Assembly: GCA_964389755.1 (NCBI GenBank) | Contig: CAYMEW010000021.1 | Coordinates: 11,673 to 75,672, forward strand | DNA: 64,000 bases | From: JBBSUQ01 sp964389755 | GTDB taxonomy: Bacteria > Bacteroidota > Bacteroidia > Flavobacteriales_D > Crocinitomicaceae | Direction of reading: 5' to 3' | Part shown: in pieces, positions 1 to 9,007 of the stretch | Numbering within the stretch: position 1 is the first letter of the stretch | Layout: the number at the start of each line of letters is the position of its first letter | The notes under the pieces: generated by a model | The model's input: the letters and a program-made list of their open reading frames with translations, nothing else | The model's database searches: none | Told to the model about the DNA's origin: nothing | Translations under genes and position numbers: made by a program

Positions 1-581
1 TTCAGGTCGTTTCGAAGGAAATACTTGATCACGATGTCCTCTTTATCCTTTCGGTCGATCCTGCGGATCTCGCGTTTGCGATGCGAGGAAATGATGTAAT
101 TAAAATTATCGTGGATCTGGAAATATTTCTGTTCGATGTCATAATCGAGCGGAAGGCCCAGAAAGAGTTCTTCCAGGTTGCGATAATCGAAGTCCACCCC
201 GAAATTGTCCTTGATGTATTCCAGGTCACGCACGATGTAGCAGCGATCTTTTTTATTCACAATGGTCAGCGTGTCCGTAGTAACCGTTGAATTCACCACA
301 GGAATCGCGAGGTAGGTGATCAGGAAGTTCATAGCGCTGTCTTTTACCATGCGTAAAGACGTCTTGAAATTGATCGATTTGGTCGTGTCCCGAAAGCGTG
401 TACCGATCTTCGAATAGAAAAAATCCGGTTTTCGCATAGCCATCGAATCCAGTGCATCCACCAGTTCCTGGGTTTTTCGCTTTTCTACTTTTTCGGTCGA
501 ATCCGGGTATAATTTTTTAGAACAGGAATACGTGATCCCGAGCAATAATAAACAGATCAGCACTTTAATATTCCGGTTCAT
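1..581 (-). CDS. DUF4292-family lipoprotein, C-terminus cut by the window edge
   Basis: The reading frame starts with ATG at 581 and stays open to base 1, so the 3' part lies outside the window. The N-terminus is a short hydrophobic signal ending in the lipobox YSCSKK, which predicts a lipid-anchored envelope protein. The segment around LRMVKDSAMNFLITY and the following beta-rich stretch look like the DUF4292 family, common in Bacteroidota and distantly related to LolA/LolB-like folds. It overlaps the 3' end of the upstream TPR lipoprotein gene by 17 bases, so the two are probably co-transcribed and translationally coupled. Function is unknown; the family assignment is by pattern. Confidence 0.75.
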   Translation of the reverse strand, partial: MNRNIKVLICLLLLGITYSCSKKLYPDSTEKVEKRKTQELVDALDSMAMRKPDFFYSKIGTRFRDTTKSINFKTSLRMVKDSAMNFLITYLAIPVVNSTVTTDTLTIVNKKDRCYIVRDLEYIKDNFGVDFDYRNLEELFLGLPLDYDIEQKYFQIHDNFNYIISSHRKREIRRIDRKDKEDIVIKYFLRNDL

Positions 582-2313
582 AGAATTGTTGTTTTTCAAT
601 TTTGAGGTCTAATTTTTTATTGGTGGAACCCTGTTCTTTGGCCATTTTCCAAAATTTGAGTGCTTCTGCCGTGCGCCCGGTTTTAATGGCTGCATCGCCG
701 AGGTGCTCGGTAATCGTTGCATCGCCGGATTCTTTTGCATAGGCTTTTTCAAACTGCTCGTAGGCTGCCTGGTAGTCTTTTTTCCGAAAAAGAACATAAC
801 CGTATGTGTCGAGGATGTATGCCTCTTCTTCCGTATTTCCGAGTACGGAACGGATGAGTTCTTCGGCGCGGTCGAGTTCTTCACCGGCCAACGCCAGTTG
901 ATACGCGTAATTGTTGGTCAGCAGGTAATTGTTCGGAGTTAATTTCAGCGCCGTTTCAAACGTTTCTTTTCCTTTTGGATAATCTTTCAGTCCGAACCAC
1001 GCCTCTGCCTCCTGTCCGAGTATTTCCGCTTTCAGGAAAGGATCATTCACCACAAATTCTTTCCCGGCAGCGGTAGTCGCAAGTGCTTCATCGAACTCAC
1101 GCAACTGGTTTGCCGCCAAAGCGTGAAACAGGTAAACCTGAGCCATGGTCGGAAAATAAGTGAGGCATTCCTGCGAAGTTTCATACAGCCCTTTGAAATT
1201 CTTCGACTGGTATTCCAACATGAGCACCTGGTTCCATACCGCAAATTCGGACTTTTCAAATTCGAGTGCCTTGCGGTAAGCACGCAATGCTTCAGCCTCG
1301 TTTGCTTTCTGCACCATGAAGTCACCATACACCGACCACGCTACCGCACTTTCGGGATGACGATCGGTTAGTTCCCTGGCCAGTTCTTCTTCGGCCACGC
1401 TGACCGTATCATCAGCATCCAGGAAACGGAGCGCGATCTGGATTTTGGTATCCAGTTCTACTTCATCGCTGGCAAAAGCGACCTGGAAATGTTTTAAGGC
1501 TGCTTCCGGATTTTGTTGCTCCATTTCGTACTGACCGAGTATCAGGTGTGCACGGCCGTTTTGAGGGTCCGCTTTTACAAGTTCCGCCAACAACGCGATG
1601 GCTTTGTCCTCTTCCCCGTTTCTGAAATAATGATCGATCAGTGTTCCGAGCAAAACTTCGTCATCCGGAAATTTTTCAAGTCCCTTTTTGACCTCTGCGA
1701 TCGCTTTTGAAGGCAGTTTGATCGACATGTACATCTGGTACTTCTGAACCGTGAGTTCCGGATACATGCCAACCTGCTCTTCGAGTTTGTCCAGTGCAGC
1801 TATCGATTCAGCCGTTTTGCCGGAGCGCAGTAAGGTTTCCGCGTAAGCGTACAACCACTGGACATTATCCGGTTCCAGTTTTACAAGTTTTTGAAAATTG
1901 GCCGAAGACTTTTCGAATTCGCCCTGTTCAAACTGGATATTGGCCAGCTCTTCGAGGTAATAGCGGTTTTTCGGATCCAGTTCGGCGGCGCGGGCAAACA
2001 GCGTGGCAGCCTGTGGAATGTTATTTTGGGCGCGGTAAATTTCAGCCATTGCGAAGTAAACCGCATCATCATCCTGGCGCGCATCGGTGCAATACGTGAA
2101 TGCTTTAAGCGCTTCGTCATACTGCTTCCGTGTTTTCAGGCGTACACCTTCGTGGAATTTTTCGATGTATGCAAAATCTTTTTTGGAAAGACCATTCCGC
2201 TGGTCCTTACTTTTTGCCGGTTCTGCGGTATTATCCGCAACTTTTTTAGTCCCGCAGGAAATAACCAAGCAGGTAAGCGGTGCTACCAGAAGAAGAATTC
2301 TAAAAAAGTGCAT
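565..2313 (-). CDS. TPR-repeat lipoprotein
   Basis: This 582-residue protein starts with a signal peptide and lipobox (VISCGTKK, Cys20), so it should be a lipid-anchored periplasmic protein. From about residue 45 to the end it is built of tetratricopeptide repeats; typical units such as A-x-x-L-F-x-x-A-x-x-L-D-P-x-N recur about every 34 residues. TPR solenoids act as protein-binding scaffolds. No catalytic motif is visible. It starts 2 bases after the sugar nucleotidyltransferase gene and overlaps the DUF4292 lipoprotein gene, giving a four-gene operon with dut. The adjacent DUF4292 lipoprotein suggests envelope assembly, but this is inference. Confidence 0.85.
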   Translation of the reverse strand: MHFFRILLLVAPLTCLVISCGTKKVADNTAEPAKSKDQRNGLSKKDFAYIEKFHEGVRLKTRKQYDEALKAFTYCTDARQDDDAVYFAMAEIYRAQNNIPQAATLFARAAELDPKNRYYLEELANIQFEQGEFEKSSANFQKLVKLEPDNVQWLYAYAETLLRSGKTAESIAALDKLEEQVGMYPELTVQKYQMYMSIKLPSKAIAEVKKGLEKFPDDEVLLGTLIDHYFRNGEEDKAIALLAELVKADPQNGRAHLILGQYEMEQQNPEAALKHFQVAFASDEVELDTKIQIALRFLDADDTVSVAEEELARELTDRHPESAVAWSVYGDFMVQKANEAEALRAYRKALEFEKSEFAVWNQVLMLEYQSKNFKGLYETSQECLTYFPTMAQVYLFHALAANQLREFDEALATTAAGKEFVVNDPFLKAEILGQEAEAWFGLKDYPKGKETFETALKLTPNNYLLTNNYAYQLALAGEELDRAEELIRSVLGNTEEEAYILDTYGYVLFRKKDYQAAYEQFEKAYAKESGDATITEHLGDAAIKTGRTAEALKFWKMAKEQGSTNKKLDLKIEKQQFYEPEY

Positions 2314-2315
2314 TC

Positions 2316-3323
2316 TTAATCAATTATGGAGTAATCGCTCAGGCTCAGATCACGTGCCAGCCCGGTATAGCGTGCATTACTGCCGATCATGGAGTTTTTG
2401 ATATTTGCATCCACGATCATGGCATTATGCTGCAAAATACTATTCCGGATAATCGAATTCCTGATCACCACATCATTCCCCAATGAAACATGCGGACCGA
2501 TGATTGAGTTCTCCAGTTTAACGTTTTTTCCAATATAACAGGGCGGGATTACCACAGAATTAACAAGTTGCGCCGATTCGTGGACCATTTTCAGGTTTTT
2601 CTCCAAGTCGTATTCGAGCACCCGCTGATTGGTATGCACGGTCACTTCTTTGTTTCCACAGTCGAGCCATTCGGACACCTCGCCAGGCAGGAAGCGTTTT
2701 CCGGCGTTGGTCAGTCTTCGAAGCGCATCCGGCAACTGGTATTCTCCGCCTTTGATGATCCCGTTATCGATCAGGTACTGCAATTCTTTGCGCAGTGCGG
2801 CTCCGTCTTTAAAATAATAAATCCCGATCATGGCCAGGTCCGAAACAAAGTCTTTCGGTTTCTCGACAAAGTCCACGATCTCTCCCTTTTCGTTCATTTT
2901 TACGACACCAAACGCACTGGGGTCTTCGATCTGCTTTACCCACAGGATCCCGTCCGCCTGCTGATCGATCTTAAAGTCGGCACGGAAAAGCGTATCCGCG
3001 AATGCAACAGTCACCGGACCATCCAGCATTTCACCGGCACACAGCACGGCATGCGCCGTTCCGAGCGGTTTATCCTGGTAATAGATCTTTCCTTTGGCAC
3101 CGAGTTTTTTAGCGACATCGATCAGTTCTTTTTCGATCTCCGAACCGAAATCACCCGTTACGAAACCAATTTCTTCAATCTCTTCGGAGCAGACGGCCGC
3201 GATGTCCTCCACGAGTCGGTGAACGATCGGTTTCCCCCCCACGGGTACGAGTGGTTTGGGTACGGTCAGTGTATGCGGACGAAGCCTGCTGCCGCGGCCT
3301 GCCATGGGAATAATGATTTTCAT
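2316..3323 (-). CDS. sugar-phosphate nucleotidyltransferase with left-handed beta-helix tail
   Basis: The N-terminal GT-A-like Rossmann domain carries the nucleotide-binding signature MAGRGSRLRPHTLTVPKPLV and a conserved VAFADTLF segment (residues about 105-112) typical of enzymes that join sugar-1-phosphates to NTPs. The C-terminal 75 residues show hexapeptide-repeat texture (NSIIGPHVSLGNDVVIRNSI), i.e. a left-handed parallel beta-helix as in glucose-1-phosphate thymidylyltransferase-like and GlmU-like proteins. The length of 335 residues fits. The substrate cannot be decided from sequence; dTDP- or UDP-sugar synthesis for surface polysaccharide is likely. It lies 11 bases downstream of dut. 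Confidence 0.85.
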   Translation of the reverse strand: MKIIIPMAGRGSRLRPHTLTVPKPLVPVGGKPIVHRLVEDIAAVCSEEIEEIGFVTGDFGSEIEKELIDVAKKLGAKGKIYYQDKPLGTAHAVLCAGEMLDGPVTVAFADTLFRADFKIDQQADGILWVKQIEDPSAFGVVKMNEKGEIVDFVEKPKDFVSDLAMIGIYYFKDGAALRKELQYLIDNGIIKGGEYQLPDALRRLTNAGKRFLPGEVSEWLDCGNKEVTVHTNQRVLEYDLEKNLKMVHESAQLVNSVVIPPCYIGKNVKLENSIIGPHVSLGNDVVIRNSIIRNSILQHNAMIVDANIKNSMIGSNARYTGLARDLSLSDYSIID

Positions 3324-3334
3324 GTTCTTTTCAA

Positions 3335-3769
3335 TTAGTTTGTTCCTGTACTTCCGAAGCCGCCGGTTCCGCGATCAGTTTCCGACAGGTTTTCAACCTG
3401 CACTAGATCCGGCTGACTTACCGCGGCAAATACGAGTTGTGCGATGCGATCGCCGTTTTCCACCGTAAAAATTTCTTCCGAGAGATTAATCAGGATCACG
3501 CCAACCTCTCCGCGATAATCCGCATCGATCGTTCCCGGCGCGTTCAATACCGTAATGCCTTTCTTCAATGCCAATCCACTTCTTGGACGCACCTGTGCTT
3601 CGAATCCTGCGGGAATTTCGAGGTACAGACCGGTCGGTATCAATTTCCGTTCCAGAGGTCGGAGCGTTACCGTTTCCGGGATGAATGCCCTGAGGTCCAC
3701 CCCTGCTGCCTGATCTGTTTCGAACTTCGGAAGGGAGTGTCCCGATTTATTGAGCACGTGTACTGTCAT
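3335..3769 (-). CDS. dut: dUTP diphosphatase (dUTPase)
   Basis: Trimeric dUTPase hydrolyses dUTP to dUMP and pyrophosphate, limiting uracil in DNA and feeding dTMP synthesis. All five family motifs are visible: AGVDLRA (motif 1), RPRSGLA (2), the GTIDADYRGEVGV block with the catalytic Asp (3), RIAQLVF (4) and the glycine-rich C-terminal RGTGGFGSTG arm (5). The length of 144 residues is typical. The frame extends upstream to a TTG codon at 3784, but ATG at 3769 (MTVHVLNKSG) gives the usual N-terminus. It is the first gene of the minus-strand operon; a -7 element lies at 3801-3808. Confidence 0.95.
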   Translation of the reverse strand: MTVHVLNKSGHSLPKFETDQAAGVDLRAFIPETVTLRPLERKLIPTGLYLEIPAGFEAQVRPRSGLALKKGITVLNAPGTIDADYRGEVGVILINLSEEIFTVENGDRIAQLVFAAVSQPDLVQVENLSETDRGTGGFGSTGTN

Positions 3770-3800
3770 TCTGCTGCGTTTCAATCAAAAAATAAACGGA

Positions 3801-3808
3801 CAAATGTA
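3801..3808 (-). promoter_or_regulatory. Bacteroidota -7 element upstream of dut
   Basis: On the minus strand the bases read TACATTTG, an exact match to the Bacteroidota -7 consensus TAnnTTTG. About 19 bases further upstream is only a T-rich segment rather than a clean TTG. It lies about 32 bases before the dut ATG and would drive the dut, nucleotidyltransferase, TPR and DUF4292 operon. Confidence 0.6.
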
Positions 3809-3945
3809 ATAAAAGCGCCGCGCTAAAAAAAGCGAATGCCGGTAAATCAGCCGGGGTGAAGGTCCGAAAACAGCGTGCTGATGTTCCAATCCGTTTAAAA
3901 TTCTACAATTGCAGCGGAAAGCGGCCTCAATTTTTCGCGATTTAC

Positions 3946-3953
3946 TAACTTTG
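3946..3953 (+). promoter_or_regulatory. Bacteroidota -7 element upstream of lysS
   Basis: TAACTTTG matches the TAnnTTTG consensus exactly and sits 20 bases before the lysS ATG, implying a short leader. A T-run about 7-15 bases further upstream is the only candidate for the -33 region. It is divergent from the dut promoter in the same intergenic region. Confidence 0.65.
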
Positions 3954-3973
3954 CAGCCTAAAAATTTGTCAGC

Positions 3974-5689
3974 ATGAACTTTACGGAACTTTCCGACCAG
4001 GAACTGCAACGCAGGGACACTCTTCAGAAACTCAGAGATTTGGGCATCGAACCTTATCCGGCGGCACTTTATCCCGCCACGGATTATTCGACCGATCTGA
4101 AATCAGACTTTGAAGAGGGAAAAGAAGTATGTCTCGCGGGACGTATGATGAGCCAGCGGGTTATGGGAAAAGCCTCTTTTGCCGAATTGCAGGATTCAAA
4201 AGGAAAGATCCAGGTTTACTTCAACCGCGACGAGATCTGTCCGGACGAGGACAAATCACTTTACAATGACGTTTTTAAGAAGCTACTTGACCTCGGCGAT
4301 TTCATCGGGGTACGTGGTACACTTTTTAAAACCCAGGTCGGGGAAATCTCCGTAAACGTCAAGGAATTCACTCTTTTAAGCAAGGCAGTGAAACCACTTC
4401 CCCTGCCTAAAACCGATGCCGACGGAAAGGTACACGACGCTTTTACAGACCCTGAAATGCGTTACCGCCAGCGTTACGTGGACCTGATCGTTAATTCACA
4501 GGTTAAAAGCACCTTTGAAAAGCGTTCGAAAACGATCAATTCCATGCGCTCGTTCTTCAATGAACAGGGATATATGGAAGTCGAAACCCCGATCTTACAA
4601 CCCATTCCGGGTGGTGCCACGGCACGCCCGTTTATTACGCATCACAATGCACTGGATGTTCCGCTTTACCTGCGCATCGCGAACGAATTATACCTCAAAC
4701 GGCTCATCGTGGGCGGATTCGAGGGCGTGTACGAATTTGCCAAAGACTTTCGGAATGAAGGAATGGACCGCACGCATAATCCCGAGTTTACGGTCATGGA
4801 GATTTACGTGGCCTACAAGGATTACAACTGGATGATGACCTTCACCGAGCAGTTACTGGAGCGTGTTGCCATGGACGTGTGCGGAACAACCGAAATCCAG
4901 GTGGGTGAGCGTAAAATCTCTCTGAAAGCACCGTTCAAGCGTGTGACCATGCGCCAGGCAATCCTCGAATTCACTGGTTTTGATATCTCCGGGAAAAATG
5001 AGGATGAATTACGCGCAGCATGTGCAGAAATGGGAATTGAAACAACGCCGGCGATGGGGAAAGGCAAACTGATCGATGAAATCTTCGGTGAAAAATGCGA
5101 GGGAAATTACATCCAGCCAACTTTCATTACCGATTACCCGATTGAAATGTCACCGCTGTGTAAACGTCACCGTGAAAATCCGGAACTGACCGAACGATTC
5201 GAACTAATGATCAACGGGAAGGAAATCGCGAATGCCTATTCGGAGCTCAATGACCCGATCGATCAACGCGAGCGCTTCGAGGAACAATTACGTCTTTCCG
5301 AAAAAGGTGACGACGAGGCGATGTTCATCGACCAGGATTTTTTGCGGGCACTGGAATACGGAATGCCGCCAACATCGGGTATGGGCATCGGTATTGACCG
5401 GCTCGTGATGCTGCTGACCAACAATTCGTCCATCCAGGAAGTGTTGTTCTTTCCGCAGATGCGTCCTGAAAAATTCCAGTCCGGACCGGATCTTTCAAGT
5501 TTCCGTGAAATCGGCGTGCCTGAAGAATGGATCCCACACGTGGCGCGTGCCGGTTTTAATACAACGGACGAATTAAAAAGTCAAAAGCCCACTGCGATCC
5601 ACCAAAAACTGAACGGCTACCGTAAGAAAAACAAGCTTGACATTCCGGCCCTGCAATTGCCGGAGGTGGAAGCGTGGCTAAAGCATTGA
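3974..5689 (+). CDS. lysS: lysyl-tRNA synthetase, class II
   Basis: The enzyme charges tRNA-Lys with lysine in the cytoplasm. The N-terminal OB-fold anticodon-binding domain (about residues 55-150) is followed by the class II catalytic core. Motif 2 is FRNEGMDRTHNPEF and motif 3 is GMGIGIDRLVMLL; the YRQRYVDLI segment typical of LysRS is also present. At 571 residues it is about 65 residues longer than the bacterial core. The extra C-terminal segment (from FREIGVPEEW to the end) looks like a small helix-hairpin-helix or DUF4332-like domain. It is monocistronic with its own promoter. Confidence 0.96.
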   Translation: MNFTELSDQELQRRDTLQKLRDLGIEPYPAALYPATDYSTDLKSDFEEGKEVCLAGRMMSQRVMGKASFAELQDSKGKIQVYFNRDEICPDEDKSLYNDVFKKLLDLGDFIGVRGTLFKTQVGEISVNVKEFTLLSKAVKPLPLPKTDADGKVHDAFTDPEMRYRQRYVDLIVNSQVKSTFEKRSKTINSMRSFFNEQGYMEVETPILQPIPGGATARPFITHHNALDVPLYLRIANELYLKRLIVGGFEGVYEFAKDFRNEGMDRTHNPEFTVMEIYVAYKDYNWMMTFTEQLLERVAMDVCGTTEIQVGERKISLKAPFKRVTMRQAILEFTGFDISGKNEDELRAACAEMGIETTPAMGKGKLIDEIFGEKCEGNYIQPTFITDYPIEMSPLCKRHRENPELTERFELMINGKEIANAYSELNDPIDQRERFEEQLRLSEKGDDEAMFIDQDFLRALEYGMPPTSGMGIGIDRLVMLLTNNSSIQEVLFFPQMRPEKFQSGPDLSSFREIGVPEEWIPHVARAGFNTTDELKSQKPTAIHQKLNGYRKKNKLDIPALQLPEVEAWLKH

Positions 5690-5907
5690 TGACGTTTCGA
5701 TAGCACTGAAAGGTGCTATAATTCGGGCATATACATTTTCCGTCCATTTGTTTGGAATGCGAATACATGTGCAGAAACAGCTCTCGCGTTTACTATTTGG
5801 AAGGGAAATGCGCAAACAAGCGCTGTTTTAACGGATGTTGTTTAACATTTCGCAGGCTTTGTTTTATAAACAATGGTCGGGAATTTTAGACCGCAGTATT
5901 TAGATAT

Positions 5908-5937
5908 AAAAAAGCCGGGACAAATTCATATCCCGGC
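5908..5937 (-). terminator. intrinsic terminator of the M48 protease gene
   Basis: On the minus strand GCCGGGA and TCCCGGC form a 7-bp GC-rich stem around a 10-base loop, followed by a run of six T. It lies 22 bases past the stop codon of the M48 protease gene. The remaining part of the interval from 5690, after lysS, holds a short 6-bp inverted repeat at 5701-5718 without a T-run and nothing else recognisable. Confidence 0.8.
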
Positions 5938-5958
5938 ATCCTGTGAATTGTAGAGGTA

Positions 5959-6774
5959 TTATTTTGGAAGCATGGAAACCATGCGTTGGTATTCCGTTTG
6001 ATAACTTTGGTTGCCCGTACAGTTCAGTCGGTCCTTTTCTTCGTTGAAATGCTCTATGCGATTGGCCGGACTCGGGTGCGTACTTAAGAATTCCGGCGGG
6101 TTCGATCCTCCCTGGGCGCTGATCTTCTCAAAGAATTTCGCTCCTGCCGCAGCATTGTAGGAAGTGGGGCATAAATACAATACCGAGCGCGCATCTGCCT
6201 CCGACTCATGGTCGCGGGAATATTTCAGCCCGATGAGCGCTTCTGTGACCTGTTTGAGGTATTGACGATCACCGGCAATTAATTCTAGCAACAACTCTGT
6301 TCCAAACATTTGTGTCATCTGACGCGTCGAGTGACGCATATCGGCATGTCCCATTTCATGACCAAGCACTCCGGCCAGTTGTTCTTCCGAATCCAAAAAC
6401 TTGAGAATACCGGTGTAGATGTAAATGTATCCGCCCGGTGTACAAAAGGCGTTGAGTACACTGTCGTCATGGATCACGCGAACGCGCCAGAGAAATTCAT
6501 CCTTGAAATCAACATTCCCTGAATTCAGGATGTTATTGCGAACCTTGTAGAGGTAATCGTACACCCCTTTATACTTCACCGAATCCAGTTGGGGATATTC
6601 ACGCGTGTTGCTGTCGATCTCATGTGCGACCTGAGCGCCAAGTGCCTTATCATCCTGAACGGTAAACAGGTTGAAGCCTTTTCCCTTGTTCTTTTCATTG
6701 AAAACACCGCAGGCCGAAACGAGAATGGCCATTCCGAACGCGAGTGAAATCCCGAGTCTGTTAAAATATTTCAT
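5959..6774 (-). CDS. M48-family zinc metalloprotease lipoprotein
   Basis: The 271-residue protein has a lipoprotein signal (VSACGV, Cys22), so it is membrane-anchored and probably periplasmic. The zinc motif is HEMGH at residues 139-143, with the third ligand in the ESEAD motif near residue 192, as in M48 peptidases (Oma1, BepA and LoiP types). Such proteases degrade or help assemble damaged envelope proteins. There is no TPR extension as in BepA, so it is closest to the short LoiP/Oma1-like forms. It ends before a clear terminator. Confidence 0.9.
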   Translation of the reverse strand: MKYFNRLGISLAFGMAILVSACGVFNEKNKGKGFNLFTVQDDKALGAQVAHEIDSNTREYPQLDSVKYKGVYDYLYKVRNNILNSGNVDFKDEFLWRVRVIHDDSVLNAFCTPGGYIYIYTGILKFLDSEEQLAGVLGHEMGHADMRHSTRQMTQMFGTELLLELIAGDRQYLKQVTEALIGLKYSRDHESEADARSVLYLCPTSYNAAAGAKFFEKISAQGGSNPPEFLSTHPSPANRIEHFNEEKDRLNCTGNQSYQTEYQRMVSMLPK

Positions 6775-6809
6775 GTCTATTGGTTTGAACTACCTCAAAA
6801 ATAGGGATA

Positions 6810-7475
6810 TCAACCTAACTGCGAAATGCCGGGATAGAAAAAATTGATAATAAAAGTTAACACAAATCCGACGGTCCAGCCTATAAAAACCTGTGTCGGC
6901 GTATGCGCGTGCAGGTACAACCTCGTGCTGAGCACAAGCCCGCTGAACAGGATCACCGCGTAATATTGCCACACCTGGAAATCGAGCTGAAACAGGCCAT
7001 AAGCGAAAATGAACCCCGCCAGGATACCAACACCGGCGCCGTGCAGACTTACCTTGGTTCGGAAGTTGATCAGCCAGATAACGCCTGAAACGGCCATGCC
7101 CGAGAGTGGCAGGGCAAACACAAATTTCGAAACCGGTGCCTGACGCGTCAGGAACAGGAGAATGGCGTAAAGTGCACAACAATAGACAAACATGAGCATG
7201 ATCGGGATACGCCGCTCAAACTGCGTACGCATGTCAATCGAAGCAATCATTCCGCGGCGACTCATAATGAAATAAGAAGAGGCCGGGGCAATACAGCTTA
7301 AGATCAGGAATACGATCATTAGCGATAATTTCGCCTGTGGCGGATAATGATAAAGCGAATAGTATTGCGTTTCGTAATCAATCGAGTTGGGAACGTACAT
7401 AGCCAGCAACAAGGCATAGAACGGCATGAACAGTGGTAATGCCAGCCATTTAATGGCAATCGAGAATTCGCGCAT
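6810..7475 (-). CDS. PAP2-superfamily-like integral membrane protein
   Basis: This 221-residue protein has about six hydrophobic segments. The C-terminal half carries a PAP2-like pattern: KVSLHGAGVG resembles the K-x-S-x-H-x-A phosphatase motif, and STRLYLHAHTPTQVFIGW resembles the S-R-x5-H-x3-D/Q motif. PAP2 enzymes dephosphorylate lipid phosphates such as undecaprenyl or phosphatidylglycerol phosphate at the membrane. The Asp after the catalytic His is replaced by Gln, which is common in this Bacteroidota branch; activity is therefore unproven. Its ATG overlaps the rpoN stop by one base (TGATG), so it is translationally coupled to rpoN. Confidence 0.65.
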   Translation of the reverse strand: MREFSIAIKWLALPLFMPFYALLLAMYVPNSIDYETQYYSLYHYPPQAKLSLMIVFLILSCIAPASSYFIMSRRGMIASIDMRTQFERRIPIMLMFVYCCALYAILLFLTRQAPVSKFVFALPLSGMAVSGVIWLINFRTKVSLHGAGVGILAGFIFAYGLFQLDFQVWQYYAVILFSGLVLSTRLYLHAHTPTQVFIGWTVGFVLTFIINFFYPGISQLG

Positions 7476-8923
7476 CAGAGTTCTTTTCGCATTCGGGCTA
7501 CCGGGATGTTTAGTTGCTCCCTGTATTTGGCCACGGTTCTGCGGGCAATCGAATACCCTTTTTCTTTTAGTAGTTCGGCGAGACGTTCATCCGTAAGCGG
7601 ACTGCGTTTGTCTTCGCCTTCGATCGCATCGGAAAGGATCTTTTTCACTTCCCTGGTTGAAACTTCTTCACCGTCTTCGCGTGCAATGGATTCGGAGAAG
7701 AATGATTTCAAAGAAAAGATCCCGAAGCCCGTTTGTACATATTTGCTGTTTGCCACGCGTGAGATCGTGGAAATATCGAGTCCAACAATATCCGCAATAT
7801 CCTTCAGGATCATCGGTTTCAGCTTCGTTTCATCACCGCTCAGAAAGTATTCGCGCTGGTAGTTCATAATGGCCGACATAGTCATCAGCAAGGTTTGCTG
7901 ACGTTGACGGATCGCGTCGATAAACCATTTTGCGCCGTCGAGTTTCTGCCTGACAAATTGCAACGCTTCTTTATCGGACTTTGAGGTTTTCGCTCCCTCC
8001 GAATAATTGCGCAGCATCGTTTCGTAATCCCGGCTGATCTTCAGTTCCGGCGCATTGCGTCCATTGAGCGTTAGTTCGAGTTTGCCTTCCACTTCGTACA
8101 CCTGGAAGTCGGGAATGATCTGCTGAAAATTGCGGGCCGCCTCTTTCGAACTTCCTCCCGGCTTGGGATTCAGCCGTATGATCTCGTTGATCGCAGCACG
8201 CAGGTCGTCATCCTCAATTTCAAGTTTCTTCTGGATCTTATCGTAATGCTTTCGGGTAAACTCGTCAAAATAATCTTCGAGGATCTTCTTTGCAGTGAAA
8301 CGCGTAATATCGCCGTTTTGCTTTCGATGGATCTGGATGAGCAGGCATTCTCGCAGGTCACGCGCTCCCACTCCCGCCGGATCAAGGTCCTGGATCATTT
8401 TCAGCACTTTCAATACCTCGTCCTCATCGGCCATTACATTCAGTGAAAACGCCAGGTCGTCTACCAGTGCTTCGATCTCGCGGTTGAGGTAACCCGATTC
8501 ATCGAGGTTCCCGATGATAACATCCGCTATGATAAACTCTTTTTCCGTCAGGTCGAGCAAGTGCAGCTGTTCGGTCATGCGTTCCTGGAACGAACGTTCA
8601 CCCGAGAGCGGGATAACGCGTTCTTCATCGTCCTTACTATGATTATTGGCCTTTGTCCGGTAATCCGGCGTATCGTCGTCGAGGTAATCGGACAGGTCGA
8701 AATCTTCCGTATCGTCCCCGGAATCATCCGAATCCTGGTCGTAATCGTCGTCGCTGTCGAAATCCTCCTCGGCACCTTCTTCCAATGCCGGGTTTTCTTC
8801 AATTTCCTGTTTGATGCGCTGATCGAGCTCCATGGTTGGCACCTGCAGCAACTTCATAAGCTGGATTTGCTGCGGCGAGAGGCGCTGCTCCAATTTTTGC
8901 GTCAGATGTTGTTTTAATGCCAT
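7475..8923 (-). CDS. rpoN: RNA polymerase sigma-54 factor
   Basis: Sigma-54 directs RNA polymerase to -24/-12 promoters that need an AAA+ activator. The 482-residue protein has the N-terminal glutamine/leucine-rich activator-interacting region (residues 1-50), a strongly acidic linker (about 50-95), the core-binding region, the DNA-binding HTH region and the diagnostic RpoN box ARRTVAKYRE near the C-terminus. Length and order are normal. No enhancer-binding protein is present in the window. The next gene, a PAP2-like membrane protein, overlaps it by one base. Confidence 0.96.
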   Translation of the reverse strand: MALKQHLTQKLEQRLSPQQIQLMKLLQVPTMELDQRIKQEIEENPALEEGAEEDFDSDDDYDQDSDDSGDDTEDFDLSDYLDDDTPDYRTKANNHSKDDEERVIPLSGERSFQERMTEQLHLLDLTEKEFIIADVIIGNLDESGYLNREIEALVDDLAFSLNVMADEDEVLKVLKMIQDLDPAGVGARDLRECLLIQIHRKQNGDITRFTAKKILEDYFDEFTRKHYDKIQKKLEIEDDDLRAAINEIIRLNPKPGGSSKEAARNFQQIIPDFQVYEVEGKLELTLNGRNAPELKISRDYETMLRNYSEGAKTSKSDKEALQFVRQKLDGAKWFIDAIRQRQQTLLMTMSAIMNYQREYFLSGDETKLKPMILKDIADIVGLDISTISRVANSKYVQTGFGIFSLKSFFSESIAREDGEEVSTREVKKILSDAIEGEDKRSPLTDERLAELLKEKGYSIARRTVAKYREQLNIPVARMRKEL

Positions 8924-9007
8924 GTACAGGTAATATTTCCGAAAATTACATTTTTTTGAACTTGTCCCGGAATTTTTAACGAAATTTCAGCATTTACGCG
9001 CTTTTCA

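Noticed and set aside
2568..3338. 256-codon plus-strand frame opposite the sugar nucleotidyltransferase
   Set aside because: It is the complement of a well-supported gene, has no domain signature and no start context.
5701..5718. Inverted repeat TAGCAC/GTGCTA after lysS as terminator
   Set aside because: The stem has only 6 bp and there is no T-run after it, so I do not call it a terminator.
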